From positions 1-64,000 of the forward strand of contig DATNBU010000012.1 of the NCBI GenBank assembly GCA_035571835.1: DNA of 64,000 bases. Direction: 5' to 3'. Positions 45,293-53,953 of the stretch are shown here, piece by piece. The position numbers were made by a program, and so were the translations under genes. Source of the stretch: Candidatus Limnocylindrales bacterium. GTDB lineage: Bacteria > Desulfobacterota > Binatia > UBA1149 > CAITLU01. The notes under the pieces are model-generated. The model did not search any database, was not told the DNA's origin, and saw nothing but the letters and a program-made list of their open reading frames with translations. Within the stretch, counting starts at the first letter, position 1. Every line of letters begins with the position of its first letter.

Positions 45293-45734
45293 CGCCCTCT
45301 CGCTGGATATTGCATCCGGCCATTCGCAAACGCGCCGGGCGTGTTTTCCGCTACATCTGCGAATGACCGATCATGAGTAGCACTTCCTTTCGAGAATCGG
45401 CAAGCCCAGCTAGTTAAAACGGAGGAGCCTGCGCTGGGCCAGATTCTGTTGTCGGGTTTGTCAGCCGAATGTCCGGGCTGTAGTTCGGGATTCGGACGCG
45501 GCTAAGTCGTCGGAGGCAGAGGCGCCAGTTGATGGAACGGCCGCTTCTCGGCGCAGCAGCCCCTCCCGCTTTATCCTGTCATACGCTTCAGCGTAGTTGG
45601 CTCCCCTTCACGGACTGAAACTGGACCTTAGTCTCCTCGCGTCTGGAGAGTAGAAACGATGGTGCCGGCCGCCGGCCTGCTGCGGCGGCCATTCGGCTGA
45701 TGTCGTTGAAGTCGGCCGGCGAAAGGAGAACGCC
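45293..45734. other. 442-bp intergenic region, possible gene remnant
   Basis: No intact gene. On the minus strand around 45450-45630 a readable stretch (SRREETKVQFQSVKG, then after a frame change NYAEAYDRIKREGLLRRE) looks like a decayed coding sequence. I cannot assign the family. The 3' end supplies AAAGGAG for the GST gene. Confidence 0.4.
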
Positions 45735-46337
45735 ATGCTCAAGCTCTACTACGCGCCCCGGACCCGCTCGGTTCGCATCCGCTGGCTGCTCGAGGAGCTT
45801 GGCATTCCTCATGAGCTAGAGCGCGTGGAGTTCCGTCCGCAGCCGACGGCCTTCGCGCAGACGACTCCGCTCGGCAAGTTCCCGGTGCTCGACGACGGCG
45901 GCGTGGTATTCGGCGAATCGGGCGCAATCCTCGAATACATCCTCGAGCGATACGGCGACGGGCGGCTCGCGCCGCCGATCGGTTCGCCCGAACGCGGACC
46001 ATTCCTGCAGTGGGTACATTTCGCCGAAGGCACGGCGTTTCCGCCGCTCGGCGTGATCATCTGGCACCGGCTCTACCTCGGCAACGCCGATCAGATCCCG
46101 CTTGCGATCGATTCGGCGACCGAGCGCGCACGATCTGCGCTTTCGGTCGTCGAGGATAACCTTCGCACGAGGCCTTATGTTCTTGGCGACGAGTTCTGTG
46201 CGGCCGACATCATGCTCGGATTCACGCTAGCTGCCGCGCAGTTCCTCGGCGTGCTCGACGAGAGCTATCCGAAGACACTTTCATACCTGGGAAGGCTGAC
46301 GGAGCGGCCTGCATTCCAGAGGGCCAGCGCGGACTGA
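45735..46337 (+). CDS. Glutathione S-transferase family protein
   Basis: 200 aa; AAAGGAG lies 7 nt before the ATG. The N-domain is YYAPRTRSVRIRWLLEELGIPHELERVEF, TPLGKFPVLDDGG and ESGAILEYILERYG. The C-domain carries LGDEFCAADIMLGF, the usual N-capping-box region. The catalytic residue by alignment may be Ser/Arg near RTRSVR. It is unrelated in position to the FMO-linked GST and more like bacterial YfcF/YibF-type enzymes. Monocistronic. Confidence 0.88.
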   Translation: MLKLYYAPRTRSVRIRWLLEELGIPHELERVEFRPQPTAFAQTTPLGKFPVLDDGGVVFGESGAILEYILERYGDGRLAPPIGSPERGPFLQWVHFAEGTAFPPLGVIIWHRLYLGNADQIPLAIDSATERARSALSVVEDNLRTRPYVLGDEFCAADIMLGFTLAAAQFLGVLDESYPKTLSYLGRLTERPAFQRASAD

Positions 46338-46407
46338 CGACTCGCGACCCTCAGCGAGACCGCGGCATCGATAGAATTCTTCAGGCCGCCGGATCGTAAA
46401 CGGCCGC

Positions 46408-47007
46408 TCACTTGCGGCGCGGCGGGATCGTGCAGGCTTCATCCGGCGCAAGACCGAGCGGCCGCGCCTGCAGATTCAGATAGTTGCCGACAGCGTTCAG
46501 CCACGTCAGCTCGATGATCTCACGCTCCGAGAAGTGGCGCCGGAGTCCCTCGAATGTCTCGTCCGACGCCTGGCGAACGGTGTTGATCTCTTCGACGTAG
46601 CGAAGCGCCGCGCGCTCGCGTTCGCCGAAGCGCTCGCTGGCGGCATACTCGGCCAGCGCGTCGGCGTCCTCGCGTGTGAGCGATCCGTGCGCGATGGCCA
46701 GACGCGTCTCCAGATTGTCGCAGAACATGCACCCGTTGATGCGCGAGCCGAACACCCGAACCAGTGACTGCACGCGACGGTCGAGCGTCAGGCCATACTC
46801 CGACGTCAGCACGACGAGCAGGTGTCCGATGATCAGCCGCGGTGCCCGAGCGAAGATCACCTGCGCGGGCAGCGGAGCGCCGATGCTTCGGTAGATTGCC
46901 AGTGCGAGCCAGTGAAGCGGGTTCCACGACCATGCGATCGGTGTCAGCCGTGGATGAGCCTCTGCCGTCCCACGCGCCATCCGTTCTGCCGCAATTGCAG
47001 TTTCCAT
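46408..47007 (-). CDS. Carboxymuconolactone-decarboxylase (AhpD-like) family protein
   Basis: 199 aa; AAGGAG lies 7 nt before the ATG. The AhpD/CMD core motif is present as INGCMFCDNLETRLA, with the CxxC redox pair and a following acidic residue in place of the His of AhpD. The later FSEREIIELTWLNAVGNYLNL is the standard second conserved helix. Possible roles are peroxidase-linked disulfide chemistry or a lactone decarboxylase-like fold protein. A family-A palindrome lies 51 bp upstream. Confidence 0.85.
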   Translation of the reverse strand: METAIAAERMARGTAEAHPRLTPIAWSWNPLHWLALAIYRSIGAPLPAQVIFARAPRLIIGHLLVVLTSEYGLTLDRRVQSLVRVFGSRINGCMFCDNLETRLAIAHGSLTREDADALAEYAASERFGERERAALRYVEEINTVRQASDETFEGLRRHFSEREIIELTWLNAVGNYLNLQARPLGLAPDEACTIPPRRK

Positions 47008-47058
47008 CGCAGTTCTCCTTCGTCGTGTACACGAAGCACGATGCGCGGAAGTTACACG

Positions 47059-47108
47059 AAATCGGGGACAGACACCGATTTCGCGAAATCGGTGTCTGTC
47101 CCCGGTTT
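47059..47108. repeat. Palindrome family A, copy 2
   Basis: 24-bp arms as in copy 1 with spacer GC and one mismatch near the end of the second arm. It lies 15 bp after the ogt stop and upstream of the CMD gene. Confidence 0.9.
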
Positions 47109-47123
47109 CTCACGGCCCGCGTC

Positions 47124-47669
47124 TCAGGCCGCGCGTCGTTTTCGTTCCGCGGGGTCGGCGGGGAAAACGCGCAGCTGCGCGCCTTCGTGGTCGAGCAGCC
47201 ATTTCTTGTTCGGGAGTCCGCCGCCGAAGCCGGTCAGAGTTCCGTTGCTCCCGATCACGCGATGGCACGGGACGACGATTGCCACGGGATTGGCGCCGTT
47301 GGCGGTTCCGACGGCACGGACTGCAGCGGGCTGGCCGATCGCGCGCGCAACCTCGCTGTACGTGCGCGTCTCACCGACGGGGATGCGCTGCAGCTCGGCC
47401 CAGACGCTCCGTTGAAAAGGCGTTCCCCAGCATTCGACTTCGATCGGCGCGAGCGCGTCGAGATCGCCTTCGAAATACTGCGTGAGCCTGCTTCGGACGC
47501 CGGCGGGATCCCGGACCGCTTCGAATCGTGCACCGGGAAAGCGCCGTTCGAGCGACCGTACGCGCCGGTCCCAGATTCCCTCGAAGCACAGTGCGACGAG
47601 CCGACCGTTCGCGACGGCGATGGCAAGCTCGCCGACGGGCGAAGCCATCTCGGTACATGCAAAGTTCAT
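47124..47669 (-). CDS. ogt: Methylated-DNA-protein-cysteine methyltransferase
   Basis: 181 aa; AGGAG is 8 nt before the ATG. The C-terminal catalytic domain has GTPFQRSVWAELQRIPVGETRTYSEVA, the active-site VVPCHRVIGSNG with the acceptor Cys, and GFGGGLPNKKWLLDHE. It repairs O6-alkylguanine by suicide alkyl transfer. Its ATG overlaps the Ada-AlkA stop as ATGA, giving an alkylation-repair operon. It is bracketed by two palindromes, one on each side. Confidence 0.94.
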   Translation of the reverse strand: MNFACTEMASPVGELAIAVANGRLVALCFEGIWDRRVRSLERRFPGARFEAVRDPAGVRSRLTQYFEGDLDALAPIEVECWGTPFQRSVWAELQRIPVGETRTYSEVARAIGQPAAVRAVGTANGANPVAIVVPCHRVIGSNGTLTGFGGGLPNKKWLLDHEGAQLRVFPADPAERKRRAA

Positions 47670-49312
47670 CTGCTGTTCTCCTGCGCGTGGCGCGCGGCGA
47701 CCATCGCGGTCCGCGCCCGCTCGCGAAAATCGGGGACAGACACCGATTTCGGGAAATCGGTGTCTGTCCCCGATTTCGATTCGATGCCGGTTTTCAGGCT
47801 GTGCCAGAGATAGATCGTTGCGTACGATCGCCACGGCCGCCATGCATCCGACTGGCGGCGCACTTCGCCGATGGAAGCGGGGTCTTCGCGACTGCCGAGT
47901 GCGTGGCGCAGCCCGAGGTCGGTCTCCGGAAACGCATCCGGCTCGGCGAGCGCACGCATCGCGATGTAGTTGGCCGTCCACGGCCCGATGCCCGGCAGCG
48001 CGCACAGGCGCTCGACCGCTTCGTCAAGGCCGAGCGACGCATCGAAGCGAAGCTCGCCGGACGCGATCGCCCGCGCAACGCCGCGAATCGCTTCGGCTCG
48101 CGCGCGCGGCAGGCCGATGCGCGACAGGTCGGCATCGACGAGCGCGTCCGCCTTCGGAAACACATGCGTCAGCGAAGCATCGCTCGCGGCCAGCGGCGTT
48201 CCGAATGTCGACGCGATCCGGCCGGCAAGCGTGGTCGCCGCTTCCACGGAAATCTGCTGCCCGAGAATCGCGCGCACGGCGAGCTCGAATCCGTCCCACG
48301 CGCCGGGCACGCGCAGGCCGGGCAGCGATTCGACGATCGGACGCAGTTTTGCGCTCCGTCCGAGCTGGGCGCCGATCAGCGCAGAGTCGGCGCCGAGGTC
48401 GAAGATCCGCCGCACACGCTCGACCACGTCGATCAGGCCGCGGCAGTGCGGATGCTCGACGCGCACGAGAAGATGCGCCGCGTGGTGCGGCCGGTTCGAC
48501 GTGTCGCGTGAATTCTTCGTGCTCGCAGGCGTTGCGTTCGCATCGTCGCCGGCCGAGCCGAGCCGCACTTCGATGATTCCGGAAGTGCCGCCGATCTCGA
48601 CCGTACGGCGGTAGCTGCCGCCGGCCACGTGCTCGACGCCCGGAATCGCTCGCAGCGCAAGGAAATCGAGCATCGCGCTCCACGCCAGCGGCGGACGGAA
48701 CGGAAGCTTGACCACGAGCGCGCCATTGGACGACTCGGCATTCCTGCGATGCGAGCGGCTGCCGCGAAGTGCGGTCGGCGGTTTTCCGAACGTCGTCTTC
48801 AGTGCGTGGTTGAACTGGCGAATGCTCGCGAAACCGGATGCGAGCGCGATCTCGGCGATCGGAAGGTCGGTCTCGTCGACGAGGCAGCGCGCGAAATGCA
48901 CGCGGCGTGCGCGCGCGATTTCGCTCGCCGACGCGCCGAGATGCTGCGCGAACAGCCGCCGGAGCTGCCGCTCGCCGATTCCGAGACGCGCCGCGAACGC
49001 TTCGAGGTCGCCGTCGTCGAGCCCGCCTTCCGCGATCAACCGGAGGCCGCGCGAGACGACGGCGGAAGTTCCCGCCCACGCCGGCGTTCCCGGCGCAGTC
49101 TCCGGCCGACAACGTTTGCACGGGCGGAATCCCGCCGCTTCGGCCGCAGCAGCGCACGCATAGAAACGCATGTTCGTGAATTTCGGGGGAGTCACCGGGC
49201 AGACCGGCCGGCAATAGATGCCGGTGGTGACGACGCCGGTGAAGAAGCGGCCGTCGAAGCGGCGGTCGCGCGACAGGATGGCCTGGTAACAACGCTCCGG
49301 ATCGAGATCCAT
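47666..49312 (-). CDS. Ada-AlkA fusion: methylphosphotriester sensor, AraC domain and 3-methyladenine glycosylase
   Basis: 548 aa. Residues 5-75 are the Ada Zn domain: GIYCRPVC with C38 the expected methyl acceptor, and CKRC. An AraC-type HTH (about 80-180) follows, with LPIAEIALASGFASIRQFNHALKTTFG. Then comes an AlkA N-domain, and from about 330 an HhH-GPD glycosylase with LPGIGPWTANYIAMRA and catalytic Asp in PETDLG. It probably activates its own operon and removes alkylated bases. After the normal end (LWHSL) the frame runs through a palindrome, adding about 40 residues including KSGTDTDFPKSVSVPDF before the stop at the ogt start. Confidence 0.9.
   Translation of the reverse strand: MDLDPERCYQAILSRDRRFDGRFFTGVVTTGIYCRPVCPVTPPKFTNMRFYACAAAAEAAGFRPCKRCRPETAPGTPAWAGTSAVVSRGLRLIAEGGLDDGDLEAFAARLGIGERQLRRLFAQHLGASASEIARARRVHFARCLVDETDLPIAEIALASGFASIRQFNHALKTTFGKPPTALRGSRSHRRNAESSNGALVVKLPFRPPLAWSAMLDFLALRAIPGVEHVAGGSYRRTVEIGGTSGIIEVRLGSAGDDANATPASTKNSRDTSNRPHHAAHLLVRVEHPHCRGLIDVVERVRRIFDLGADSALIGAQLGRSAKLRPIVESLPGLRVPGAWDGFELAVRAILGQQISVEAATTLAGRIASTFGTPLAASDASLTHVFPKADALVDADLSRIGLPRARAEAIRGVARAIASGELRFDASLGLDEAVERLCALPGIGPWTANYIAMRALAEPDAFPETDLGLRHALGSREDPASIGEVRRQSDAWRPWRSYATIYLWHSLKTGIESKSGTDTDFPKSVSVPDFRERARTAMVAARHAQENSR
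47727..47776. repeat. Palindrome family A, copy 3, inside a coding region
   Basis: A perfect 24-bp inverted repeat with 2-bp spacer GG. It lies within the 3' end of the Ada-AlkA reading frame and is translated in frame as a tail, leaving the ATGA overlap with ogt intact. Confidence 0.9.
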
Positions 49313-49421
49313 GAGGGCTTTCTACATTACCGGCGTGCCGGGGTCTGGCGGTTTCCGGACATGGTCGTCGGGCCGGACGCCGTCGTCGGAAGCCATTGCC
49401 TGCAGCGCGCGTCCTGCGTCG

Positions 49422-52400
49422 TCATCTCTTGCCGGTCGCGATGAGCGGCTCGCCGTCCTTCGTCGGACCCTGCCAGATGAGCCGCAGCGCGTCCGGGCGC
49501 AGCCGTGCGCCGTCGATCGCCGCTTCGAGCTCGCGCTTCTGCAGGCGCAGCGCTTCGGTCTCCTCGGGCCGGATGTGGTCGTTGATTTCGGCAAGCCGCG
49601 CAAGGCGTTCGAGCTCTTCGTCGAGGCGTGCATCCATCGCCCGGCGCGCGTCGCGCCGGATCTCCGCCGCGCGAGCTTCGGCCAGCTCCTCGGCATGGGC
49701 CATCATGCGCGCGACGAGCGGAGCGAGAATGTTCTGGCGCCCGGCGACCCAGATGCCGCTGCCGTCGGCGAGATCGACTTCGGCCGGATCCTCGCTGGTG
49801 CTCTCCGGTTGCTTGCGATGCTGGTCGACGACGATGCGCACCGGCACCGGTGCGAGAAACCGGTCGGCATGAAGACGCGCCGGCGCGACCGGCTCGAGCA
49901 CGTACAGCGCTTCGAGCCACATGCGCGGAGTGCACGTGTCGTCGAGCAGCGCGAACGACGCGTTACCCGACGGCGATGCGAGCAGGAACTCCATGGCATC
50001 GCCGAGCAGCGGATGATCGCGCGTCGCAAATTCCAGATCCTCACGCACGAGCGCAGTCTCACGATCGAACGCGAGCACGGTCTCGCCGTGGTCGAGGCTC
50101 GGGAACTCGGGGCTGCGCGTGCCGTCGGGATTGAGCAGATACGCGCGCGGAGCAACCTCTTCGGCGTAGACATGGAAATGCTCGAGCAGGCGCAGGAAAT
50201 AGTCCTCGAGCGCGATGTCGCCGTCGAGCTCGCGGACGGCGTCGATCAGCGGATCGGCGATCTCGCGCCGGAGCGAGGCCATCTCGAGCAGCCGGTCTCG
50301 GCCCTGCTCGACGCGCTCGGCAAGCTCCTTCGCCGCTGCGGCGGTTTCGGCAACCAGCGCGTCGACTCTCGACGTGAAGCGCTGCGGATCGCCGGGCGAA
50401 TCGTCGAGCGCGAGATCGCGCACGCGCGCACCGAACATCTCGAGAAGAGGCCGGCCCGCGAGGCTCGTGCGCCGGAACGCGCCGACGCCTTCGTCGAGCC
50501 ATCGCACCAATGCCTCGGCGCCGCTGCCGGCAACGTACGGAATGTGGATTTCGACCGTGCCGCGCTGGCCGATGCGGTCGAGGCGACCGATCCGCTGTTC
50601 AACGACGTCCGGGTCGAGCGGTACGTCGAACAGCACGAGGTGCTGCGCGTGCTGGAAATTGCGGCCTTCGCTGCCGATCTCCGAGCAGACCATCAGGCGC
50701 GCGCCGTCCTCTTCGGCAAACCACGCCGCGCCGCGGTCGCGCTGGAGCAGCGTCAGGCCTTCGTGAAACAGCGCGGTTGCGACGCGGATGCGCGCGGCCA
50801 GCGCAGCTTCGATCGCTTCGGCCTTCGCGCGGCTGCTGCAGATGACGAGCACTTTGCGCGGGCCGTCGGGCGCAAGAAGACTCGCGAGCCACTGGATGCG
50901 CGGGTCGCCGAACAATGACGGCGATGCGTCCGGTGCTTCGCTTTCGCCGGGGAGATCGAAGCTGCCGTCGTGCCTCGCCGGATCGCCCGCGAGCTGCATT
51001 CGGGCGAGATCGCGAGCGATCTCTATTCGGGCGAGATCGCGAGCGATCTCTTTGCTGGCGAGATCGCTTGCGATCTCGAGCCGGAGGCGCTCGGCGATGG
51101 TAGCGTCGTCGCCGCCGGCCAGCGGATGAAGATGCACCTCGCGCCGCGGGAAGCCGCGCACGGCCGAGCGCGTGTTGCGGAACATCACGCGACCCGGACC
51201 GTGGCGGTCGATCAGCTCGGCAAGCAGGCGATCGCGCGACGCACGGTCCTCGCTGCGCCGGAGCACGTCGTCCGGGCTGACGCCGAGCGCCGACGCGAGC
51301 TCGGCTGCATCTTCGGGTGCGACAGGGCGGTCGCCGATCAGTGCGGAGGCAACGCGCGCGGCTTCGCGGAATCCTTCGGCTTCGTGCTTCCAGCGTTCGT
51401 AGTCGCCGTAGCGATCGGGATCGAGCAGCCGCAATCTTGCGAAGTGCCCCTCGGCGCCGAGCTGTTCGGGCGTTGCGGTAAGCAGCAGCAGTCCGCCGGC
51501 TTCGCGCGAGACGGTTTCGACTGCGACGTAGCCCGCCCCCGGCGCCTCGCGCGACCATTCGAGATGGTGGGCTTCGTCGACGACGACGATGTCCCAGCCG
51601 GCTTCTGCCGCCTGGCGCATGCGCGACTCCGAACCGGTCAGCAGCGACAATCCGGCGAGCACGAGCTGTTCCTGCGTGAACGGGTTCGAGCCGGGCTCGC
51701 TGTCCTCGGCCGCCGTGCAGCGCTCCTCGTCGTAGACGGAGAAGCGGAGCTGGAAGCGCCGGCGAAGCTCGACGAGCCACTGATGCACGAGCGAGTCGGG
51801 CACCAGCACGAGCACGCGCTGCGCGCGCCCGGCGAGCACGAGCCGGCTCAGGATGAGGCCTGCTTCGATGGTCTTGCCGAGACCGGTCTCGTCGGCGAGC
51901 AGCACGCGCGGCACGAGGCGCGAGCTGACTTCGGCGGCAACGAAGAACTGATGCGGAAGAAGCTCGATGCGCGGTCCGGCAAACCCGCGCACCGGCGAGC
52001 TGCGCACGGCATGGAGCTTGGACAGCGTTTCGCGGCGAAGATCGAACAAGAGGGATGCATCGACGCGCCCCGACGCGAGGCGCTCGCGCGGGCCGCTGAC
52101 TGTCGTTCCTGCCGCTACGCGCGACTCCGGCAGCTCGCCGTCGCGCGTGCGGTAGTAGAGCAGGTTGTCGCGCTTCTCGACCGACTCGACGACGTGGACG
52201 GCGCCGCGGTCGTCCGTCAGCGAGTCGCCGATCGAAAAGCGCACACGCCGCAGCGGCGCGGACTTTGCGACGTACGTGCGAACGTCTTCGGCGGCAGCGA
52301 ACGCGAGATCGACGACGCGCTCATCGACACGGACGACGACGCCGAGCCCGAGCTCGGGCTCGGCGTCACTGACGTAGCGCTGGCCGATCGCAATGCCGGT

Positions 52401-52442
52401 CGCGCCGGGGGGAGCGGGGTCTTGTCCGCCGGCGATCGCCAT
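49422..52442 (-). CDS. RapA/HepA-like SNF2-family helicase
   Basis: 1006 aa from the ATG at 52442; a longer open frame beyond is antisense to the next gene. An N-terminal Tudor/KOW-like region (about 20-115) is followed by Walker A DETGLGKT (184-191), VVVDEAHHLEW, LLLLTATPEQL and, in the second lobe, EIGSEGRNFQHAQHLVLFDVPLDPDVVEQRIGRLDRIGQ. The C-terminal about 300 aa match the RapA effector region. E. coli RapA (968 aa) recycles RNA polymerase. A three-unit 27-bp repeat adds a charged insert between the lobes. It lies 8 bp after the Bax-inhibitor-type gene and is probably cotranscribed. Confidence 0.9.
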   Translation of the reverse strand: MAIAGGQDPAPPGATGIAIGQRYVSDAEPELGLGVVVRVDERVVDLAFAAAEDVRTYVAKSAPLRRVRFSIGDSLTDDRGAVHVVESVEKRDNLLYYRTRDGELPESRVAAGTTVSGPRERLASGRVDASLLFDLRRETLSKLHAVRSSPVRGFAGPRIELLPHQFFVAAEVSSRLVPRVLLADETGLGKTIEAGLILSRLVLAGRAQRVLVLVPDSLVHQWLVELRRRFQLRFSVYDEERCTAAEDSEPGSNPFTQEQLVLAGLSLLTGSESRMRQAAEAGWDIVVVDEAHHLEWSREAPGAGYVAVETVSREAGGLLLLTATPEQLGAEGHFARLRLLDPDRYGDYERWKHEAEGFREAARVASALIGDRPVAPEDAAELASALGVSPDDVLRRSEDRASRDRLLAELIDRHGPGRVMFRNTRSAVRGFPRREVHLHPLAGGDDATIAERLRLEIASDLASKEIARDLARIEIARDLARMQLAGDPARHDGSFDLPGESEAPDASPSLFGDPRIQWLASLLAPDGPRKVLVICSSRAKAEAIEAALAARIRVATALFHEGLTLLQRDRGAAWFAEEDGARLMVCSEIGSEGRNFQHAQHLVLFDVPLDPDVVEQRIGRLDRIGQRGTVEIHIPYVAGSGAEALVRWLDEGVGAFRRTSLAGRPLLEMFGARVRDLALDDSPGDPQRFTSRVDALVAETAAAAKELAERVEQGRDRLLEMASLRREIADPLIDAVRELDGDIALEDYFLRLLEHFHVYAEEVAPRAYLLNPDGTRSPEFPSLDHGETVLAFDRETALVREDLEFATRDHPLLGDAMEFLLASPSGNASFALLDDTCTPRMWLEALYVLEPVAPARLHADRFLAPVPVRIVVDQHRKQPESTSEDPAEVDLADGSGIWVAGRQNILAPLVARMMAHAEELAEARAAEIRRDARRAMDARLDEELERLARLAEINDHIRPEETEALRLQKRELEAAIDGARLRPDALRLIWQGPTKDGEPLIATGKR
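51001..51081. repeat. 27-bp tandem repeat, three units, in the helicase gene
   Basis: Units begin at 51001, 51028 and 51055 and share GGCGAGATCGC..GCGATCTC. They encode nine-residue repeats (EIARDLARI, EIASDLASK) in frame between the two helicase lobes. A more diverged fourth unit may precede. Confidence 0.8.
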
Positions 52443-52450
52443 CCGTGACC

Positions 52451-53236
52451 TTACCGGCGTTCCTGCAGTTTGGAGAGCAGGCGCAGGATCTCGATGTACA
52501 GCCACACGAGCGTGACCATCAGGCCGAATGCCGCGTACCACTCCATGTACTTCGGCGCGCCCGCCGCGGCGCCCTGCTCGATGAAGTCGAAGTCGAGCAC
52601 GAGATTCATGGCCGCAACTCCGACCACGACGAGGCTGAAGCCGATGCCGACCATGCCGCTGCCGTGAATCATCGGTATGCCGGTGCCGAAGAAGCTCATG
52701 ATGAAACCGACGAGATAGACGAGCGCGATGCCGCCGGTAGCCGCAAAAATTCCGAGCCGCAGGTTGTCGGTGACCTTGATGAAGCCGGAGCGGTACGCGA
52801 GCAGCAACGCGCCGAGCGTCCCGAACGTGAGAAAGACAGCCTGGCTGACGATGCCCGGATAGCGGGCCTCGGTGACGACAGAAATTCCGCCGAGCGCGAG
52901 ACCTTCGAGCGCGGCGTACGCCGGAGCGAGGGCCGGGGACCATTCGCGCTTGAACGTCGTTACCATCGCGACGATGAAGCCGCCGACGACGCCGACCATC
53001 GTCCATGGCGCGACGGCAGCGAGGTTCGCAGGACCTTCGAGGGTCTGAGCCGTTCCGAGCGTCCACACCCAGGCCGCGGTAATGAGCAGGATGACGAGGC
53101 TGAGCGCGGTCTTGTTGACCGTTCCGTCGATCGTCATTGCTCCGGCGGTGCCGGCAATGGTCGAACGGTTGCCGAACGTGCTGGCGTTCAGGACGGGGTT
53201 GCTGGAACGGACGGCGAGAGGGTTGCTCGGTGGCAT
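52451..53236 (-). CDS. Bax inhibitor-1 / YccA-family membrane protein
   Basis: 261 aa from the ATG at 53236. A soluble Asn/Ser-rich N-terminus (NPLAVRSSNPVLNASTF) is followed by seven hydrophobic segments. LEGLALGGIS, YPGIVSQAVFLTFGTLGAL and DFDFIEQGAAAGAPKYMEWYAAFGLMVTLVWLYIEIL are typical of the COG4760 branch of the TMBIM/Bax-inhibitor family. Some members are pH-sensitive Ca leak channels; function in bacteria is unsettled. The helicase gene follows after 8 bp. Confidence 0.9.
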   Translation of the reverse strand: MPPSNPLAVRSSNPVLNASTFGNRSTIAGTAGAMTIDGTVNKTALSLVILLITAAWVWTLGTAQTLEGPANLAAVAPWTMVGVVGGFIVAMVTTFKREWSPALAPAYAALEGLALGGISVVTEARYPGIVSQAVFLTFGTLGALLLAYRSGFIKVTDNLRLGIFAATGGIALVYLVGFIMSFFGTGIPMIHGSGMVGIGFSLVVVGVAAMNLVLDFDFIEQGAAAGAPKYMEWYAAFGLMVTLVWLYIEILRLLSKLQERR

Positions 53237-53288
53237 CGGGGCGGCCTCCAGACCGCGGACCGAGCCTAGCCCCGACAGCCGCCCGGCT

Positions 53289-53888
53289 CTAGACGCCGGG
53301 ACACATCGGCACGATCGGCTGGCCCACCGCTCTCTTGAGGATCGCGAGCGCATCGGCAGCTCTCACCTTGCCGCTGCCGTCGTAGTCACATCGCTCGACA
53401 ATGCATTGCGCGCTGCCGATCGCAGCCCGGAGCGCGACGAGTGCGTCGCTCGCCTTGATCTGTCCGTCCATGTCGGCGTCCCCGCAGATTGTGTCATCGG
53501 AAAGCGTGGTGGTTGTGATTCCGGGACAGACGCCGATGTCGCAGATCGTGCCGTCACCCTGGTAGACGCCGAAACCTTCGCATTGCTGTGGAGTGAAGTC
53601 GTAGCAGAGCCCGTCCGGCGTGCAGCAGGCGCCGTTGGAAAGATCCGGACAGACGCCGATGTCGCAGATCGTGCCGTCACCCTGGTAGACGCCGAAACCC
53701 TCGCATTGCTGCGGGGTGAAGTCGTAGCAGAGACCCTCGTGCGTGCAGCACGCGCCGTCGACGACTTCGGACAGCGATGGGCCGGCTGAGCTCAGCGGGC
53801 CCGCGTACGACGGAACCGCCGTCACGTCCGCGAGGGCGCACAATCCGATCAGAGGAACCGATACGATTCTCAGAATCGTCGTCGCCAT
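53289..53888 (-). CDS. Secreted dockerin-like protein with two near-identical Cys repeats
   Basis: 199 aa from the ATG at 53888 (GGAAGG about 9 nt upstream; the GTG three codons earlier is too close to that site). A signal peptide is followed by two about 41-residue repeats (GACCTHEGLCYDFTPQQCEG.. and GACCTPDGLCYDFTPQQCEG..) that differ at only a few positions. The C-terminus is a dockerin-like pair: CGDADMDGQIKASDALVALRAAIG and CDYDGSGKVRAADALAILKRAVG. These are EF-hand-like Ca loops plus helix. A cohesin partner is not seen in the window. Probable surface or secreted binding module. Confidence 0.8.
   Translation of the reverse strand: MATTILRIVSVPLIGLCALADVTAVPSYAGPLSSAGPSLSEVVDGACCTHEGLCYDFTPQQCEGFGVYQGDGTICDIGVCPDLSNGACCTPDGLCYDFTPQQCEGFGVYQGDGTICDIGVCPGITTTTLSDDTICGDADMDGQIKASDALVALRAAIGSAQCIVERCDYDGSGKVRAADALAILKRAVGQPIVPMCPGV
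53521..53756. repeat. 123-bp-period direct repeat in the dockerin gene
   Basis: The stretches 53521-53633 and 53644-53756 are nearly identical at nucleotide level, including third codon positions, indicating a recent in-frame duplication of a 41-codon module. Confidence 0.85.
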
Positions 53889-53953
53889 TTTCGTCACCCT
53901 TCCTCTATGGTCCTGCAGTCCGTCTGCGGACCGGGACTTTGTACCGGATTCGA

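Noticed and set aside
45450..45630. Possible decayed gene on the minus strand
   Set aside because: Readable fragments in two frames, but no start, ribosome site or family match, so it is listed only as intergenic content.
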